A stretch of DNA of 64,000 bases from Pleomorphomonas carboxyditropha (GTDB lineage Bacteria > Pseudomonadota > Alphaproteobacteria > Rhizobiales > Pleomorphomonadaceae): NCBI RefSeq assembly GCF_002770725.1, contig NZ_NQVN01000003.1:1-64000 (forward strand), given 5' to 3'. Below are positions 1 through 9,483 of this stretch, in pieces. Under the pieces are notes generated by a model. It had not been told where the DNA came from, ran no database searches, and was given only the letters and a program-made list of their open reading frames with translations. Numbering within the stretch: the stretch's first letter is position 1; each line of letters starts with the position of its first letter. Made by a program: the position numbers and the translations under genes.

Positions 1-25
1 CCACCGGCGTCAGTCCCGCCGCCCC

Positions 26-1189
26 TCACCCCCACGTATCGTCTTCCGCCTCGTCCGGACGGTGCATCGGCAGCATCAGCGTGAAGGTCGCGCCCTGGCC
101 GTTGCCGCCGGGATCGGCCATCAGGTCGCCGCCATGATTCTGGGCGATCGCCCGCGAAATGGCCAGTCCGAGCCCCATGCCGGACTTCTTGGTCGTGCTG
201 AACGTCCTGAACAGCGACTTGCCGACATCCTCGGAAAAGCCGGGGCCGCTGTCGGTCACCGACACGAAGGCCGAGCGATCGTCGGAACCAATCGAGACCT
301 TGACCCAGCGCTCCTCGCTCTCCTTGGCCACCTCGAGGGCGTTGCGCAACAGGTTGAGGATGATCTGCTGGATCTGCGTCGCGTCGGCGTCGACATGGAT
401 CGGCGTCATGCCGAACACGCGGCGGATGGTGACGGTGGCGCCCTGCGCCACGAATTCGCTGAGGTCGAGCGCCTCGTTGACCACCTCGCGCAGGTCGACG
501 GTGGCGCGCTCGGGATCGCGCTTCTCCACCATCTGGCGCATGCGCTGGACGATGTGGCTGGCCCGCTCGGCCTCCTGCACCGCCTTGTCGAGCACGTCGA
601 GCATCTTGTCGCTGGGCGGCTTGGCGTCGGCGTGGCAGGCCTTGACCTGGCGCGCCACCGCCTGGAGATAGAGCAGCAGCGCGGTGAGCGGCTGGTTGAG
701 CTCGTGCGCCATGGCGGCGCCCATCTCGTCCATGGCGGAGAGGCGCGTCATGTGCACCACCTGCGCCTGGAGCTGCGACACCCGCTGCTCGACGGCGCGG
801 CGGGAGCGCAGGTCGCGCAGCACGCCGATATATTGCCGGCCATCGGCCGTCTTCGCCTCGCCGACCGACAGCTCCAGCGGGAAAACGGAGCCGTCGCGGT
901 GCATGCCTGAGACTTCGCGGCCGATGCCGATGATCCGCCTCTCGCCGGTCCGGTGGTAGTTGTGCATGAAACGGTCGTGGGACGTCGAGAACTCCGGCGG
1001 CATGATCAGCGACACGTTCTGGCCGATCGCCTCCTCGGAGGTATAGCCGAACAGTTGTTCGCAGATCTTGTTGAAGACCAGCATACGACCGGTCTCGTCG
1101 ATGACGATGATGCCATCGGCGGCGGTGTCGAGAAGACTCTCGAAACGAGCTTCCGAGACCGCGGTCCTGCGGTCCTCGAGTTCTCCCAT
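26..1189 (-). CDS. fixL: FixL-type oxygen-sensing PAS histidine kinase
   Basis: Two-component sensor kinase with one PAS domain followed by HisKA and HATPase domains and no membrane segment, so probably cytosolic. The PAS domain has the haem signature of FixL: a proximal His in the SHDRF stretch (about residue 71 from the chosen start) and the distal-side Arg in IIGIGR (about residue 91). The phospho-acceptor His is in MAHELNQP (about residue 162); the GMGLGLAI and NLLRNA motifs mark the ATP-binding domain. A TTG 60 bases and an ATG 39 bases further upstream are in frame. I chose this ATG because a GAGG lies 5 bases before it. By family knowledge FixL phosphorylates FixJ under low oxygen; fixJ would lie left of base 26 and is not visible. 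The haem reading is strong; the target regulon is inference. Confidence 0.85.
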   Translation of the reverse strand: MGELEDRRTAVSEARFESLLDTAADGIIVIDETGRMLVFNKICEQLFGYTSEEAIGQNVSLIMPPEFSTSHDRFMHNYHRTGERRIIGIGREVSGMHRDGSVFPLELSVGEAKTADGRQYIGVLRDLRSRRAVEQRVSQLQAQVVHMTRLSAMDEMGAAMAHELNQPLTALLLYLQAVARQVKACHADAKPPSDKMLDVLDKAVQEAERASHIVQRMRQMVEKRDPERATVDLREVVNEALDLSEFVAQGATVTIRRVFGMTPIHVDADATQIQQIILNLLRNALEVAKESEERWVKVSIGSDDRSAFVSVTDSGPGFSEDVGKSLFRTFSTTKKSGMGLGLAISRAIAQNHGGDLMADPGGNGQGATFTLMLPMHRPDEAEDDTWG

Positions 1190-1354
1190 ATCCGCCTCGC
1201 TCTCCCCTTCTTCCCGATGGGGCCACATCCTCGCCCGCGGGCCTGTCAAATCAGGAACAGCCCTTCAGTGCAAGTCCGGATGTAACATGCACGACTTCGA
1301 CGGAAAAGGAACTGTTCCAGATCAAATTCAAATGCAAATGTCCGCAAAAAAACG

Positions 1355-2578
1355 CTACCCGCCGCCGGCGGCGCGCCGGCGCGCCGCGAGCCAGGCCGGA
1401 AGGCGGCCGAGCGCGGCGGTGATTTCCTCGGGGTCGCCGGCGAAGCAGAGGCGCATGAAGCGCTCGCCGCCCCGGCCGAAAGCGGTGCCCGGCGCAATGC
1501 CGACGCCGGCCTCGCGCACCATGTCGAGGCAGAGGCGGCGCGGGTCGCTCTCGCCCTCGACGGAGAAGAACAGGTAGAAGGCGCCGTCGGGCGGCGACAG
1601 CGTCACGCCGCCGGCGGCGGCGAGCGCGGCGATGACGGTCGCCCGGTTGTGACGCGCACGGGCGATCTGGAAGGCCAGGAAATCCTCGCCGTTGTCGAGC
1701 GCCTCGACGGCCGCCCGCTGCATGAACACGGCGGTGCCGGAACTCGTGTACTGCACCAGATTCTGGACGGTGGCGTTGAGGGCGGCCGGCACCTCGATCC
1801 AGCCGATGCGCCAGCCGGTCATCGCCCAGTTCTTGGAGAAGGTGTTGACGAAGATCAGCCGGTCCTCGGGCTCGGCCACCTCGTGGAAGGAGGGCGCCAC
1901 CGCCTGGCCGTCCAGGTAGCAGAAACGGCCGTAGACCTCGTCGGCGACGATCCAGACGCCGTGCCGGCGGGCGATGCCGAGGATGGAGGCGAGCCGGTCG
2001 CGGCTCGCCACCCAGCCGGAGGGATTGCTGGGCGAGTTGACGAAGATGGCCCTGGTCCGCGGCGTGATCGCCGCCTCGAGGTCGTCGGGATCGAGGTCCC
2101 AGCCGGCGGGACCGAAGCGCATCGGCACCTCGCGCACCGCGGCGCCGCACAGCGCGGCGGCGGCCGGCGCGTTCGGCCAGGCGGGCGTCGGCACGATCAC
2201 CTCGTCGCCGGAGCCGGCGACCAGCGAGGCCGCCATCTGGATGGCGTGCATGCCCGAGGCGGTGACGAGGAAGCGGTCCACGTCGGCCGGCCGGCCGCCG
2301 AACGGTCCGTAGAGCCGGTCGTGATAGCGGCAGAGGGCCTCTCTCAGCTCCGGCAGGCCGGCCTGGTGGGTGTAGAAGGTCTCGCCGGCCATCAGCGAGC
2401 GGACCGCCGCGTCGCGAATGTTGGCCGGGGTCGGCAGATTGCCCTCGCCCACCCACAGCTTGGCCGTTCCCGGTCGCCGCAATCCCTCGAGATGCACCTC
2501 GACGATGCCGCTCGGCGGCGCGTTGCGGGCAGCGGGCCTGATGTCGTCCAGAAAACGCGCGGCAACGTCGAGTGTCAT
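1355..2578 (-). CDS. PLP-dependent class I/II aminotransferase
   Basis: Fold-type I aminotransferase of about 407 residues. Visible family marks are the NSPSNPSGW loop, the VADEVYG segment carrying the pyridoxal-binding Asp and Tyr, the Schiff-base Lys in NTFSKNWAMTGWRIGW, and the conserved Arg near the C-terminus. It transfers an amino group between an amino acid and a 2-oxo acid; the substrate cannot be read from sequence. The frame is open for 14 more codons upstream, but the ATG at 2578 has an AAGG about 6 bases before it and starts the conserved part. It stands alone on the minus strand between fixL and mscL and looks monocistronic. Confidence 0.85.
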   Translation of the reverse strand: MTLDVAARFLDDIRPAARNAPPSGIVEVHLEGLRRPGTAKLWVGEGNLPTPANIRDAAVRSLMAGETFYTHQAGLPELREALCRYHDRLYGPFGGRPADVDRFLVTASGMHAIQMAASLVAGSGDEVIVPTPAWPNAPAAAALCGAAVREVPMRFGPAGWDLDPDDLEAAITPRTRAIFVNSPSNPSGWVASRDRLASILGIARRHGVWIVADEVYGRFCYLDGQAVAPSFHEVAEPEDRLIFVNTFSKNWAMTGWRIGWIEVPAALNATVQNLVQYTSSGTAVFMQRAAVEALDNGEDFLAFQIARARHNRATVIAALAAAGGVTLSPPDGAFYLFFSVEGESDPRRLCLDMVREAGVGIAPGTAFGRGGERFMRLCFAGDPEEITAALGRLPAWLAARRRAAGGG

Positions 2579-2710
2579 GGATATGCCTTGCTCGGTGGGC
2601 CGGCGAGAATCGCCGCCCACCGGGAATATCAGTCCCGCAAAAACGAATCAAAAGACAGGACATGGAGAAAGCTGCCGCGAACCCGGCAAGGCCGTCCCGG
2701 CCGGCCCCGG

Positions 2711-3127
2711 TCAGCCCTTCTTCAGAAGGTCGCGAATCTCCGTGAGCAGCGCGACGTCGGCCGGCACCTCCGGCGGCGCTTCCACCGGCGGTTCCGAGGC
2801 GTTCTTCAGGCGGTTCATCACCTTCACCACCAAAAACAGCACGAAGGCGATGATCAGGAAGTTGATGGCCAGGGTCACGAAGTTGCCGTAGGCGACCGTC
2901 GCGCCGGCCCTGCGGGCGGCGTCGAGGTCGCTGGTCACCGGCGCGCCCGAAAGCTGGACGTAGAGATTGGTAAAGTCGATGCCGCCGGTGATCAGACCGA
3001 TGACCGGCATCAACAGGTCGGCGACGATCGAATTGACCAGCCCGCCAAAGGCGCCGCCGATGATCACGCCGATGGCGAGGTCGACCATATTGCCGCGCAG
3101 CGCGAATTCCCTGAATTCCTTGAGCAT
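2711..3127 (-). CDS. mscL: Large-conductance mechanosensitive channel MscL
   Basis: 138 residues, the usual MscL size. The N-terminus ([27 protein letters not shown]) carries the amphipathic helix and the start of TM1. A second hydrophobic helix ([23 protein letters not shown]) is TM2, followed by a charged cytoplasmic helix ending [12 protein letters not shown]. The channel opens under membrane tension and releases solutes during hypo-osmotic shock; it acts as a pentamer in the inner membrane. It is preceded by about 140 bases of non-coding DNA that should hold its promoter and is probably transcribed alone. Confidence 0.97.
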   Translation of the reverse strand: MLKEFREFALRGNMVDLAIGVIIGGAFGGLVNSIVADLLMPVIGLITGGIDFTNLYVQLSGAPVTSDLDAARRAGATVAYGNFVTLAINFLIIAFVLFLVVKVMNRLKNASEPPVEAPPEVPADVALLTEIRDLLKKG

Positions 3128-3266
3128 CTTTCATCTCCATACGGGGTTGTTCGGAGTCGGTGCGATCATGCCGCAGCCCTCGGCGGGCTGCCATGCCCCG
3201 GACCGCCGCCGACCGCATTTTTACTGAGAAAGCTGTGGATTCCCGCTGACCCGGCGGCAGGCGACG

Positions 3267-3695
3267 CTAGATCGGCCCCTCGTCGCGCTGGCGCAGCCGT
3301 TCGACGAGATCGAAGAAATGGCGGAACATGCGATCGCCGAGGTCGAGAAATTCCTGGAGACGCCGCTCGTCGTTCTCGTCGAGAAGCGGCGCCCGCGCCT
3401 CCTTGTCCCGCGCCTCCAGCGCGGCGATCCGCTTGCCGAGCCTGTCGTTTTCCGCCTCGAGCTCGGCGATGCGCTCCTCGTAGGCCTTGCGGTCCTCGGC
3501 GATCAACTGGCAGGACCAGGCGCCGCCGCGCACGGCGCAGTGCGAGACGTCGCCGGTGCGGCGGTCGATCTTGAGATAGTCGCCGACGGCCGGCTGCAGG
3601 CTGTAGCCGTCGTCGGCCGGTGGGGTCTGGGCCGAGACGGCTGAAACGGCGAGAAGAGCGCCGGACACAAGAAGGGTTGCCAGGATCGCGCGCAT
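3267..3695 (-). CDS. Secreted coiled-coil protein of unknown function
   Basis: I do not recognise a family. The start is the ATG at 3695, preceded by a GGAGA Shine-Dalgarno 7 bases upstream. The frame is open further upstream but without a ribosome site. The 142-residue product begins with a clear signal peptide (basic start, LATLLVSGALLAVSAVSA, then QTPP). Next is a short region with two Cys (SHCAVRGGAWSC), then a heptad-rich coiled coil (EERIAELEAENDRLGKRIAALEARD), then a charged helix. The two Cys could form a periplasmic disulfide. It is probably a periplasmic or lipid-associated structural protein. Confidence 0.7.
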   Translation of the reverse strand: MRAILATLLVSGALLAVSAVSAQTPPADDGYSLQPAVGDYLKIDRRTGDVSHCAVRGGAWSCQLIAEDRKAYEERIAELEAENDRLGKRIAALEARDKEARAPLLDENDERRLQEFLDLGDRMFRHFFDLVERLRQRDEGPI

Positions 3696-3921
3696 CGTGG
3701 GTCTCCCGGTTGGGTCTCGGCAGGAGAATACCCCATCGCGCCGCCGACGGGGGGTATTCCGGGTCAAAATCTTATTCTTGCCTCAATCGACCGCGCGCCT
3801 TCGGTCCCTGGCTTCCGCGTTTCGCGCGCGGTGCCGCTTGGCGTGGAAGCCGCTCCGTGGCCTAGGATATCCTGCATCCTGATGCTCGGTACGGCGACCT
3901 ATATATGCCGCCCGCTCCATT

Positions 3922-4021
3922 CTGCCCGAGGTCCTACGCCTTCGCGTAGGATGACACCTTATGTATATGTTTCTTATATATAATTCTGTCATCCTACGCG
4001 AAGGCGTAGGACCTCGGGCAG
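3922..4021. repeat. Perfect 35-bp inverted repeat, extragenic palindrome
   Basis: The gap 3696-4145 has no gene. It holds two 35-base arms (3922-3956 and 3987-4021) that are exact reverse complements, separated by a 30-base AT-rich loop. Each arm also folds on itself (CCTACGC/GCGTAGG around a 4-base loop). The flanks carry a weaker mirrored tatatat motif near 3899 and 4040, and two GGCTTCC-type hairpins near 3806 and 4109. It reads as a REP/REPIN or small MITE-like element lying between the MerR gene and the coiled-coil gene. Confidence 0.8.
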
Positions 4022-4145
4022 GAAAAGGCAAGGGGTATATATAGGGCTCCATCTGTGCGGCGCCGTTTAGTTATATAGATGCCGGGCAGGCGGCTTTTCC
4101 TCCGCCCCTGGCTTCGCGCGGACACCGCTCGGCGCCGGAAGCCGG

Positions 4146-4697
4146 TCAGCTCCGGCGCGCGCCGGCCTCCTTCTCTTCCTTTTCCTTCAGAAGGCCGCTG
4201 ACCACCGCCGTGGTGCGGCGCAATTCCATCAGCGCCTGCTCGATCTCCTTTTTCTGCTTCTCCAGAATGGCGATCCGGTCGTTGAAGCGATCGAGCGCCA
4301 CCTTGAGCTGGGCCACCTGGCCGTCGCGCAGGTCGTAGAGGTCGAGCATGCCCTTGATCTCGGTCAGCGAGAAGCCGACGCGCTTTCCCATCAGCACCAG
4401 CTTGAGGCGGGCGCGGTCGCGGCGGGAATAGAGCCGGTTGAGCCCTTCCCGGCGCGGGCTGATCAGCCCCTTGTCCTCGTAGAAGCGCAAGGTGCGCAGC
4501 GTGACGTCGAACTCGCGGGCAAGGTCACCGATGGAAAACAGCGATCCCCGGGGGTGCAGCCCGTCGTCGTCCTCGAGCTTGTCGGCAATGACGGCCCCGA
4601 TCTGCGCCTCGGCGGCCGGCTCGTCGCTTTCGGTCACCTGCCATCCCTCCATGCAAGGCCGCCGGAACGGCTCCAGGGTGGCGGTCAGACTGCGCAT
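4146..4697 (-). CDS. MerR-family transcriptional regulator
   Basis: 183 residues. A typical MerR winged helix starts near residue 52 (FSIGDLAREFDVTLRTLRFYEDKGLISPRREGLNRLYS). It is followed by the second helical hairpin and a long C-terminal dimerisation coiled coil (DRFNDRIAILEKQKKEIEQALMEL). There is no Cys cluster, so it is unlikely to be a metal sensor. The N-terminus has about 50 extra acidic residues that are unusual for the family. The start ATG is 6 bases after GGGAAG. It is divergent from the PodJ-like gene across a 228-base gap, so the two may share a control region. Effector unknown. Confidence 0.85.
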   Translation of the reverse strand: MRSLTATLEPFRRPCMEGWQVTESDEPAAEAQIGAVIADKLEDDDGLHPRGSLFSIGDLAREFDVTLRTLRFYEDKGLISPRREGLNRLYSRRDRARLKLVLMGKRVGFSLTEIKGMLDLYDLRDGQVAQLKVALDRFNDRIAILEKQKKEIEQALMELRRTTAVVSGLLKEKEEKEAGARRS

Positions 4698-4925
4698 AAG
4701 CTTCCCTTTACGTCAAGCGACGGGCATTTCGCGGGCCGGCATCGTTGTTTTTCGGTGCGCTTCGGTAAGGTTCCGTTCAGAGCGCTTAAAAAGCCGCGAA
4801 AACCGGCCCTCCGGTTAACCGGGCGTTTACCCTGTTTTTGCAAATTGCCCAATGAATGCATCCTGGCGGTGTTCCGTCCCGGCGGCCCTTGCCGCGAGGA
4901 CCCATCGCAAACGGGGAGAACGATC

Positions 4926-7900
4926 ATGGCGTCGCGGGCTACGTCTCGTTTGGGCGGCGGAATGGACGGAGCGAGCCAGTACGACCGGGAGCCGGCCGGC
5001 TTCGACGACTACGGATCCGAAGGCGACCGGCAGGGCGGCGATCCGGTCGACCGCATCCTTACGTCTCTCGACCGGCTCGGCGAGCGCATCCGGACGCTGT
5101 CGCCGGCCGAAGAGCGGCGGCCGGTCCGGCCGGTGCCGCGCGCCAGCGAACCCGACGACCTGCAAAGGGCCATCGACCAGATCTCGCGCAAGCGCGACGC
5201 CCTCGCCCCGGCACGGCACGGCCGCCGCGGCGAGGCCGATGTCGCCGAGCTCGGCGCCCGCGTTCGCGCCCTCAGCCAGGAAATGAGCGGCGATCGCCGG
5301 CGGACGACGGCGCCCGGCGAGGGCCTTGCCACCGAGGTGGCCGACCTGCGGGCCGAGGTCGAGCGGCTGGTCGAGGCGAGCTCCGGACGGTCGCTGGAAA
5401 GCGCCTTCGACACGCTGGTGGCGCGGCTCGACGACATTCGCGCCTCCGTCGACAACCCGCGCGTCGTCGGCGACCTCGTGCAGCGGCTCGCCGAAATCCG
5501 GCGGCTGATCGCCACGCTGCCGTCGGGCGAGCAGGTCGGCGTCATCACCGCGCGCCTCGATCGCCTCGCCGAACGGCTCGACCAGGGGCTCGGCGACCAG
5601 CGGGTGCTCGGCGATTTCGGCCGCAGCCTGTCCGACCTCGCCGCCGCCGTCGCCCAGCTCGACAAGCGCGAGGTGATCGCCGCCATCGAGCGCCGGCTCG
5701 ACGACGTCGCCGGCAGCCTGCGCGCCATCGAGCGCGACGTCGGCGACTTCGCGCGCTGGCAGGACGGCCTCGAGCGCCAGAACGCCACGCTGTCGCAGGT
5801 CGCCCAGCGCTCCGAGCAACTGCCGCGTTTCGCCCATGAACTGGAGCGGCAGTCGGCCTCCATCGAGCGCATCGCCCGCTCGACCGACAAACTGCCGCGC
5901 CTTGCCGAGGAAATCGACGGCCTGCGCCTCTCCCTGGACCGGCCGGGCGTGACGCTCGACGCCGCCGCCATCCGGGCGCTCGACGAGCGCTTCGCCGAGC
6001 TCGGCCGGTCGCTGGAGGCGCAGCTCCGGCCGGCGGCCGGCGGCGGCCTGCCGGCCGATCTCGCGGCGGCCCTGTCGCGCATCGAGACCAAGCTCGCCGA
6101 GCCGGCGACCGGCGGCCGCATCTCGGAAATCGAGGACCGCATCGCCGTGCTGACGCGATCGGTGGCCGACATCGATTTCGCCACCGGCAAGGACGTCGCC
6201 GCGCTCGAAAACGCCGTCGAGCGGCTGCGCGAGGACGTGCTCGCCGCGGCCGGCCGGCCCGATGCCGGCCTTGCCGCCGACGTGCGGACGCTGGTCGAGC
6301 GGATCGACCGGCTGGATGCGCCGTCGATCGGTGCCGCCGCCTTCGACCGGCTGGAGAGCCGGATAGCCGACATCGCCGCCCGCCTCGAAACGCGGCCGAA
6401 CGAAATCGCGGCGCTGGCCGACGCGCTGGAGCGGCTCGACGCCACCATGTCGAACTCGCTGTCGGTCGACGCCATCGCCGATCGGGTGGCGGCCGTCGCC
6501 GGCCGTCACGGCGACGATGCCCCCGCCCGCCTCGCCGGCGTCGAGGCCGGCATCAACCGGCTCGGCGAGGATCTTAGGGCCGATGCCGAGCGCGATCGCG
6601 GCCTGCTGCTGGCCATCGGACAGACGGTGGAGCGCCTGGCCCTGCGCGAAGTCGGAGAGGATAGGGCGCACGCCGTGGCCGCCGAGCCGAAGGCGCCGCC
6701 CCCCACCAAAGACAACTGGGAAGAGATCCAGGAGGCGCTCACCCGGCGGATGCCGCCGGTCGCCGACGAGGGAGACGACCTGCCGCGCATCTTCGGCCGG
6801 AAGTCGCCGCCGACGCCCCGCGTCGAGCCGCAGCTCGGCAAGCCGGAGCCGGCGAAGGCGGACGAGCCGGCGCTGCCGCCCGGCTTCGACGTCAACAAGC
6901 CGCTCGAGCCCGGATCGGGCAAGCCGCGTTTGCCGAATTCGATGCCGCCGACCGACAGGACGGCCGCGCCCGAAGCGGCCCGCGCCCCCACCAAGGCCGA
7001 TTTCATCGCCGCCGCCCGCCGCGCCGCCCAGGCGGCCGGCAGCGGCGTGCCCGGCGAGACCGCCAAGGACGAGGAGCCCGCCGGCGGCAAGCCGCGCTTC
7101 GCCCTGCCGAAATTCCGCTTCAACCGGCGCAAGGCGGCGATGGCCGCCGCCGTGGTGCTGATCGCGCTCGGCCTTGCCAAGATCGCCAACGACACGGTGA
7201 ATCGCCTGTCGGCATCCGGCGAACCGCCGGCGGAAGCCGTCTCTTCGTCCGAGCCGACCGCCTCAGCGGCGCCCGCCCCGGAGGCGCCGGCAGCCGAACC
7301 GTCGGCGGCGGCAACGCCGTCGCCGATGAGCGAGGCCGCGCCGTCGCTCGAACCGCCGGCAAGCGCCGAAATGCCGGCCTCGCAAACCGCGATGCCGAGC
7401 GACGGATTCTCGCAGACGCCGCCCGCCCTGCCGACCGACGGCTTCGCGCCGGTACCGGCGGTGACTTCGGCGCCGCCCGTCTCTCCCGAAGCGGCAATCG
7501 AGACGCCGGCCGCGCCGGTGGCGAGCGCCGCGCCGGCGCTGCCGAATGCCATCGGACCGAAGGCGCTGCGCGATGCCGCGGCCGGCGGAGACCCGCTCGC
7601 CGCCGTCGAGGTGGCCTCCCGCTTCGCCGACGGCCGTGGCGTGCCGCAGGATTTCGCCGCCGCCGTCGACTGGTACCGCCGGGCCGCCGAGGCCGGCCTC
7701 GCGCCGGCCCAATACCGGCTCGGCAGCCTCTACGAGAAGGGTACCGGCACGCCGCGCGACGCCAAGACCGCGGCGCAGTGGTATGCCAAGGCGGCCGCCC
7801 TCGGCAACGCCAAGGCCATGCACAACCTCGCCGTGATCAACGCCGAAGGCAGCCTCGGCGCACCGGATTATGCGCTGGCCGCCAAGTGGTTCCAGGAAGC

Positions 7901-8390
7901 CGCCGACCGCGGCATCCGCGACAGCCAGTTCAACCTCGGCATCCTCTATGCCCGTGGCCTCGGCGTGCCGCGCGACCTTGCCACCTCCTACAAGTGGTTT
8001 GCGCTGGCCGCCACCGCCGGCGACGCCGACAGCGCCAAGAAGCGCGACGACATCGCCCAGGTTCTTTCCAAGGAAGACCTCGCCCGCGCCCGCCTCGCCG
8101 TCGAGACCTGGGTCGCCAAGCCGCTCGATCCCAAGGCCGAGGAGGTGCCGCCGGCCGATGCGGCCTGGACGGCGGCGCCCGAGCACACCGCCTCGGTCGA
8201 CACGTCGAGGACGATCGCCCGCACCCAGGCGATCCTTTCGAGCCTCGGCTTCGATGCCGGCCCGCCCGACGGCAAGATGGGCCGCAAGACGCGCGACGCC
8301 ATCGCCGCCTTCCAGACCGCCAAGGGCCTGCCGGCCACCGGCGAGATCGACAAGGCGCTGGTCGACGCGCTCGGCATGCCGGCCATCTGA
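4926..8390 (+). CDS. podJ: PodJ-like polarity protein with Sel1 repeats and peptidoglycan-binding domain
   Basis: About 1154 residues from the ATG at 4926, which follows a GGGGAGA site. Residues from about 30 to 620 are a long series of leucine/arginine-rich coiled coils. A Pro/Ala-rich linker follows, then one membrane helix near residue 735 (MAAAVVLIALGLAKIA) and another low-complexity Ala/Pro/Glu linker. About four Sel1 repeats (residues about 880-1035; GRGVPQD, GTGTPRD and similar) and a PG_binding_1 domain at the C-terminus (about 1095-1154) complete it. This is the order of PodJ/PodJL localisation factors of Caulobacterales and Rhizobiales: cytoplasmic scaffold, membrane anchor, periplasmic wall-binding end. 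The assignment rests on architecture, so the symbol is tentative. Confidence 0.75.
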   Translation: MASRATSRLGGGMDGASQYDREPAGFDDYGSEGDRQGGDPVDRILTSLDRLGERIRTLSPAEERRPVRPVPRASEPDDLQRAIDQISRKRDALAPARHGRRGEADVAELGARVRALSQEMSGDRRRTTAPGEGLATEVADLRAEVERLVEASSGRSLESAFDTLVARLDDIRASVDNPRVVGDLVQRLAEIRRLIATLPSGEQVGVITARLDRLAERLDQGLGDQRVLGDFGRSLSDLAAAVAQLDKREVIAAIERRLDDVAGSLRAIERDVGDFARWQDGLERQNATLSQVAQRSEQLPRFAHELERQSASIERIARSTDKLPRLAEEIDGLRLSLDRPGVTLDAAAIRALDERFAELGRSLEAQLRPAAGGGLPADLAAALSRIETKLAEPATGGRISEIEDRIAVLTRSVADIDFATGKDVAALENAVERLREDVLAAAGRPDAGLAADVRTLVERIDRLDAPSIGAAAFDRLESRIADIAARLETRPNEIAALADALERLDATMSNSLSVDAIADRVAAVAGRHGDDAPARLAGVEAGINRLGEDLRADAERDRGLLLAIGQTVERLALREVGEDRAHAVAAEPKAPPPTKDNWEEIQEALTRRMPPVADEGDDLPRIFGRKSPPTPRVEPQLGKPEPAKADEPALPPGFDVNKPLEPGSGKPRLPNSMPPTDRTAAPEAARAPTKADFIAAARRAAQAAGSGVPGETAKDEEPAGGKPRFALPKFRFNRRKAAMAAAVVLIALGLAKIANDTVNRLSASGEPPAEAVSSSEPTASAAPAPEAPAAEPSAAATPSPMSEAAPSLEPPASAEMPASQTAMPSDGFSQTPPALPTDGFAPVPAVTSAPPVSPEAAIETPAAPVASAAPALPNAIGPKALRDAAAGGDPLAAVEVASRFADGRGVPQDFAAAVDWYRRAAEAGLAPAQYRLGSLYEKGTGTPRDAKTAAQWYAKAAALGNAKAMHNLAVINAEGSLGAPDYALAAKWFQEAADRGIRDSQFNLGILYARGLGVPRDLATSYKWFALAATAGDADSAKKRDDIAQVLSKEDLARARLAVETWVAKPLDPKAEEVPPADAAWTAAPEHTASVDTSRTIARTQAILSSLGFDAGPPDGKMGRKTRDAIAAFQTAKGLPATGEIDKALVDALGMPAI

Positions 8391-8409
8391 ACCGCCTTTC
8401 GTGCCATCG

Positions 8410-8444
8410 GCCCCCGGCGCCACCGCTCCGGGGGCTTTCTTTTT
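8410..8444 (+). terminator. Rho-independent terminator of the PodJ-like gene
   Basis: An 8-bp GC stem (GCCCCCGG / CCGGGGGC) with a 10-base loop is followed directly by TTTCTTTTT, starting 19 bases after the stop codon. Confidence 0.88.
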
Positions 8445-8559
8445 GCCGTGTCGATGCGCTTTTTTGCCGGAAAGCCATGGCAGAAGCCTATTCCGTTGCA
8501 CTTTCGCAAGGGGTTGCCAGCTAATACTGGCCCGGACGCCCCTCAACGGATGACAGGCC

Positions 8560-9483
8560 GTGGATCTCTACCTGCCGATCGCCGAAATGCCGATGAACCT
8601 CTTCCTGCTGCTCGGGATGGGCGCGGCGGTCGGCTTCCTGTCCGGCATGTTCGGGGTGGGCGGCGGCTTCCTGCTGACGCCGCTCCTGATCTTCTCCGGC
8701 ATCTCGCCGGCCGTCGCCGTCGCCTCGGTGTCCTCGCAGATCGTCGCCAACTCCGCTTCGGGCGTCCTCGCCTATCTGCGCAAGAAGACGGTCGACCTGA
8801 AGCTCGGGCTCTACCTGACGCTGTCCGGCATCATCGGCTCGGCGATCGGCGTCTGGGTCTACGGGGCGCTGCGCGGCGTCGGCCAGCTCGACGTGGTCAT
8901 CGCCCTCTGCTACGTCGCCTTCCTCGGCACCATCGGCGTGCTGATGGCGGTGGAGGCGGTGCGGGCGATCATCGCCAAGCAGCGCGGCACGCCGCTGCCG
9001 GTGCGCCGGCCGGGCCAGCACAGCTGGATCGCCGGCCTGCCGCTCAGGATCCGCTTCCATCGGTCGCGGCTCTACATCTCGGCGCTGCCGGTCATCGCGC
9101 TCGGCGCGGCCATCGGCTTCCTCGGCGCCCTGCTCGGCATCGGCGGCGGCTTCATCATGGTGCCGGCCCTCATCTATCTTCTGAGGGTGCCGACCACCAT
9201 CGTCATCGGCACCACGCTGCTGCAGACGCTGGGCACCATGGCCTTCACCACGTTCATGCAGTCGGCCACCAACCAGACGGTGGATGTCATCCTCGGCCTC
9301 GCCCTGATGGTCGGCGGCGTGGTCGGCGCCCAGTTCGGCGCCCGCGTCGGCCAGTCGTTGCGCGGCGAGACGCTGCGCCTGCTGCTCGGCCTCCTGGTGC
9401 TGTCGGTCGGCCTCAGGTTCGCCGTCGATCTGGTGGTGAAGCCTGAAGAGCTCTATTCGATCAGCCGGATAGGAGGGGGATGA
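8560..9483 (+). CDS. TauE/SafE-family sulfite/organic anion exporter
   Basis: 307 residues with about eight membrane helices. Two copies of the family glycine motif are visible: GFLSGMFGVGGGFLLTP near residue 22 and GFLGALLGIGGGFIMVPAL near residue 187. They form the twofold repeat of the TauE/SafE fold. Members export sulfite or other C1/C2 sulfur and carboxylate anions; this substrate is unknown. The start is a GTG. A downstream ATG (MPMNLFLLLGM) is an alternative. It overlaps the next gene by 4 bases (ATGA), so the two are translationally coupled. In alphaproteobacteria this pairing with a TIGR02186 protein is common (family knowledge). Confidence 0.88.
   Translation: MDLYLPIAEMPMNLFLLLGMGAAVGFLSGMFGVGGGFLLTPLLIFSGISPAVAVASVSSQIVANSASGVLAYLRKKTVDLKLGLYLTLSGIIGSAIGVWVYGALRGVGQLDVVIALCYVAFLGTIGVLMAVEAVRAIIAKQRGTPLPVRRPGQHSWIAGLPLRIRFHRSRLYISALPVIALGAAIGFLGALLGIGGGFIMVPALIYLLRVPTTIVIGTTLLQTLGTMAFTTFMQSATNQTVDVILGLALMVGGVVGAQFGARVGQSLRGETLRLLLGLLVLSVGLRFAVDLVVKPEELYSISRIGGG

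Noticed and set aside
1649-3574. Long plus-strand open frame across the aminotransferase and mscL region
   Set aside because: It is antisense to genes with clear motifs and has the Arg/Gly/His-rich composition of a GC-rich shadow frame.
4827-6671. Minus-strand open frame opposite the PodJ-like coiled coil
   Set aside because: Antisense of a low-complexity repeat; no ribosome site and no family motifs.
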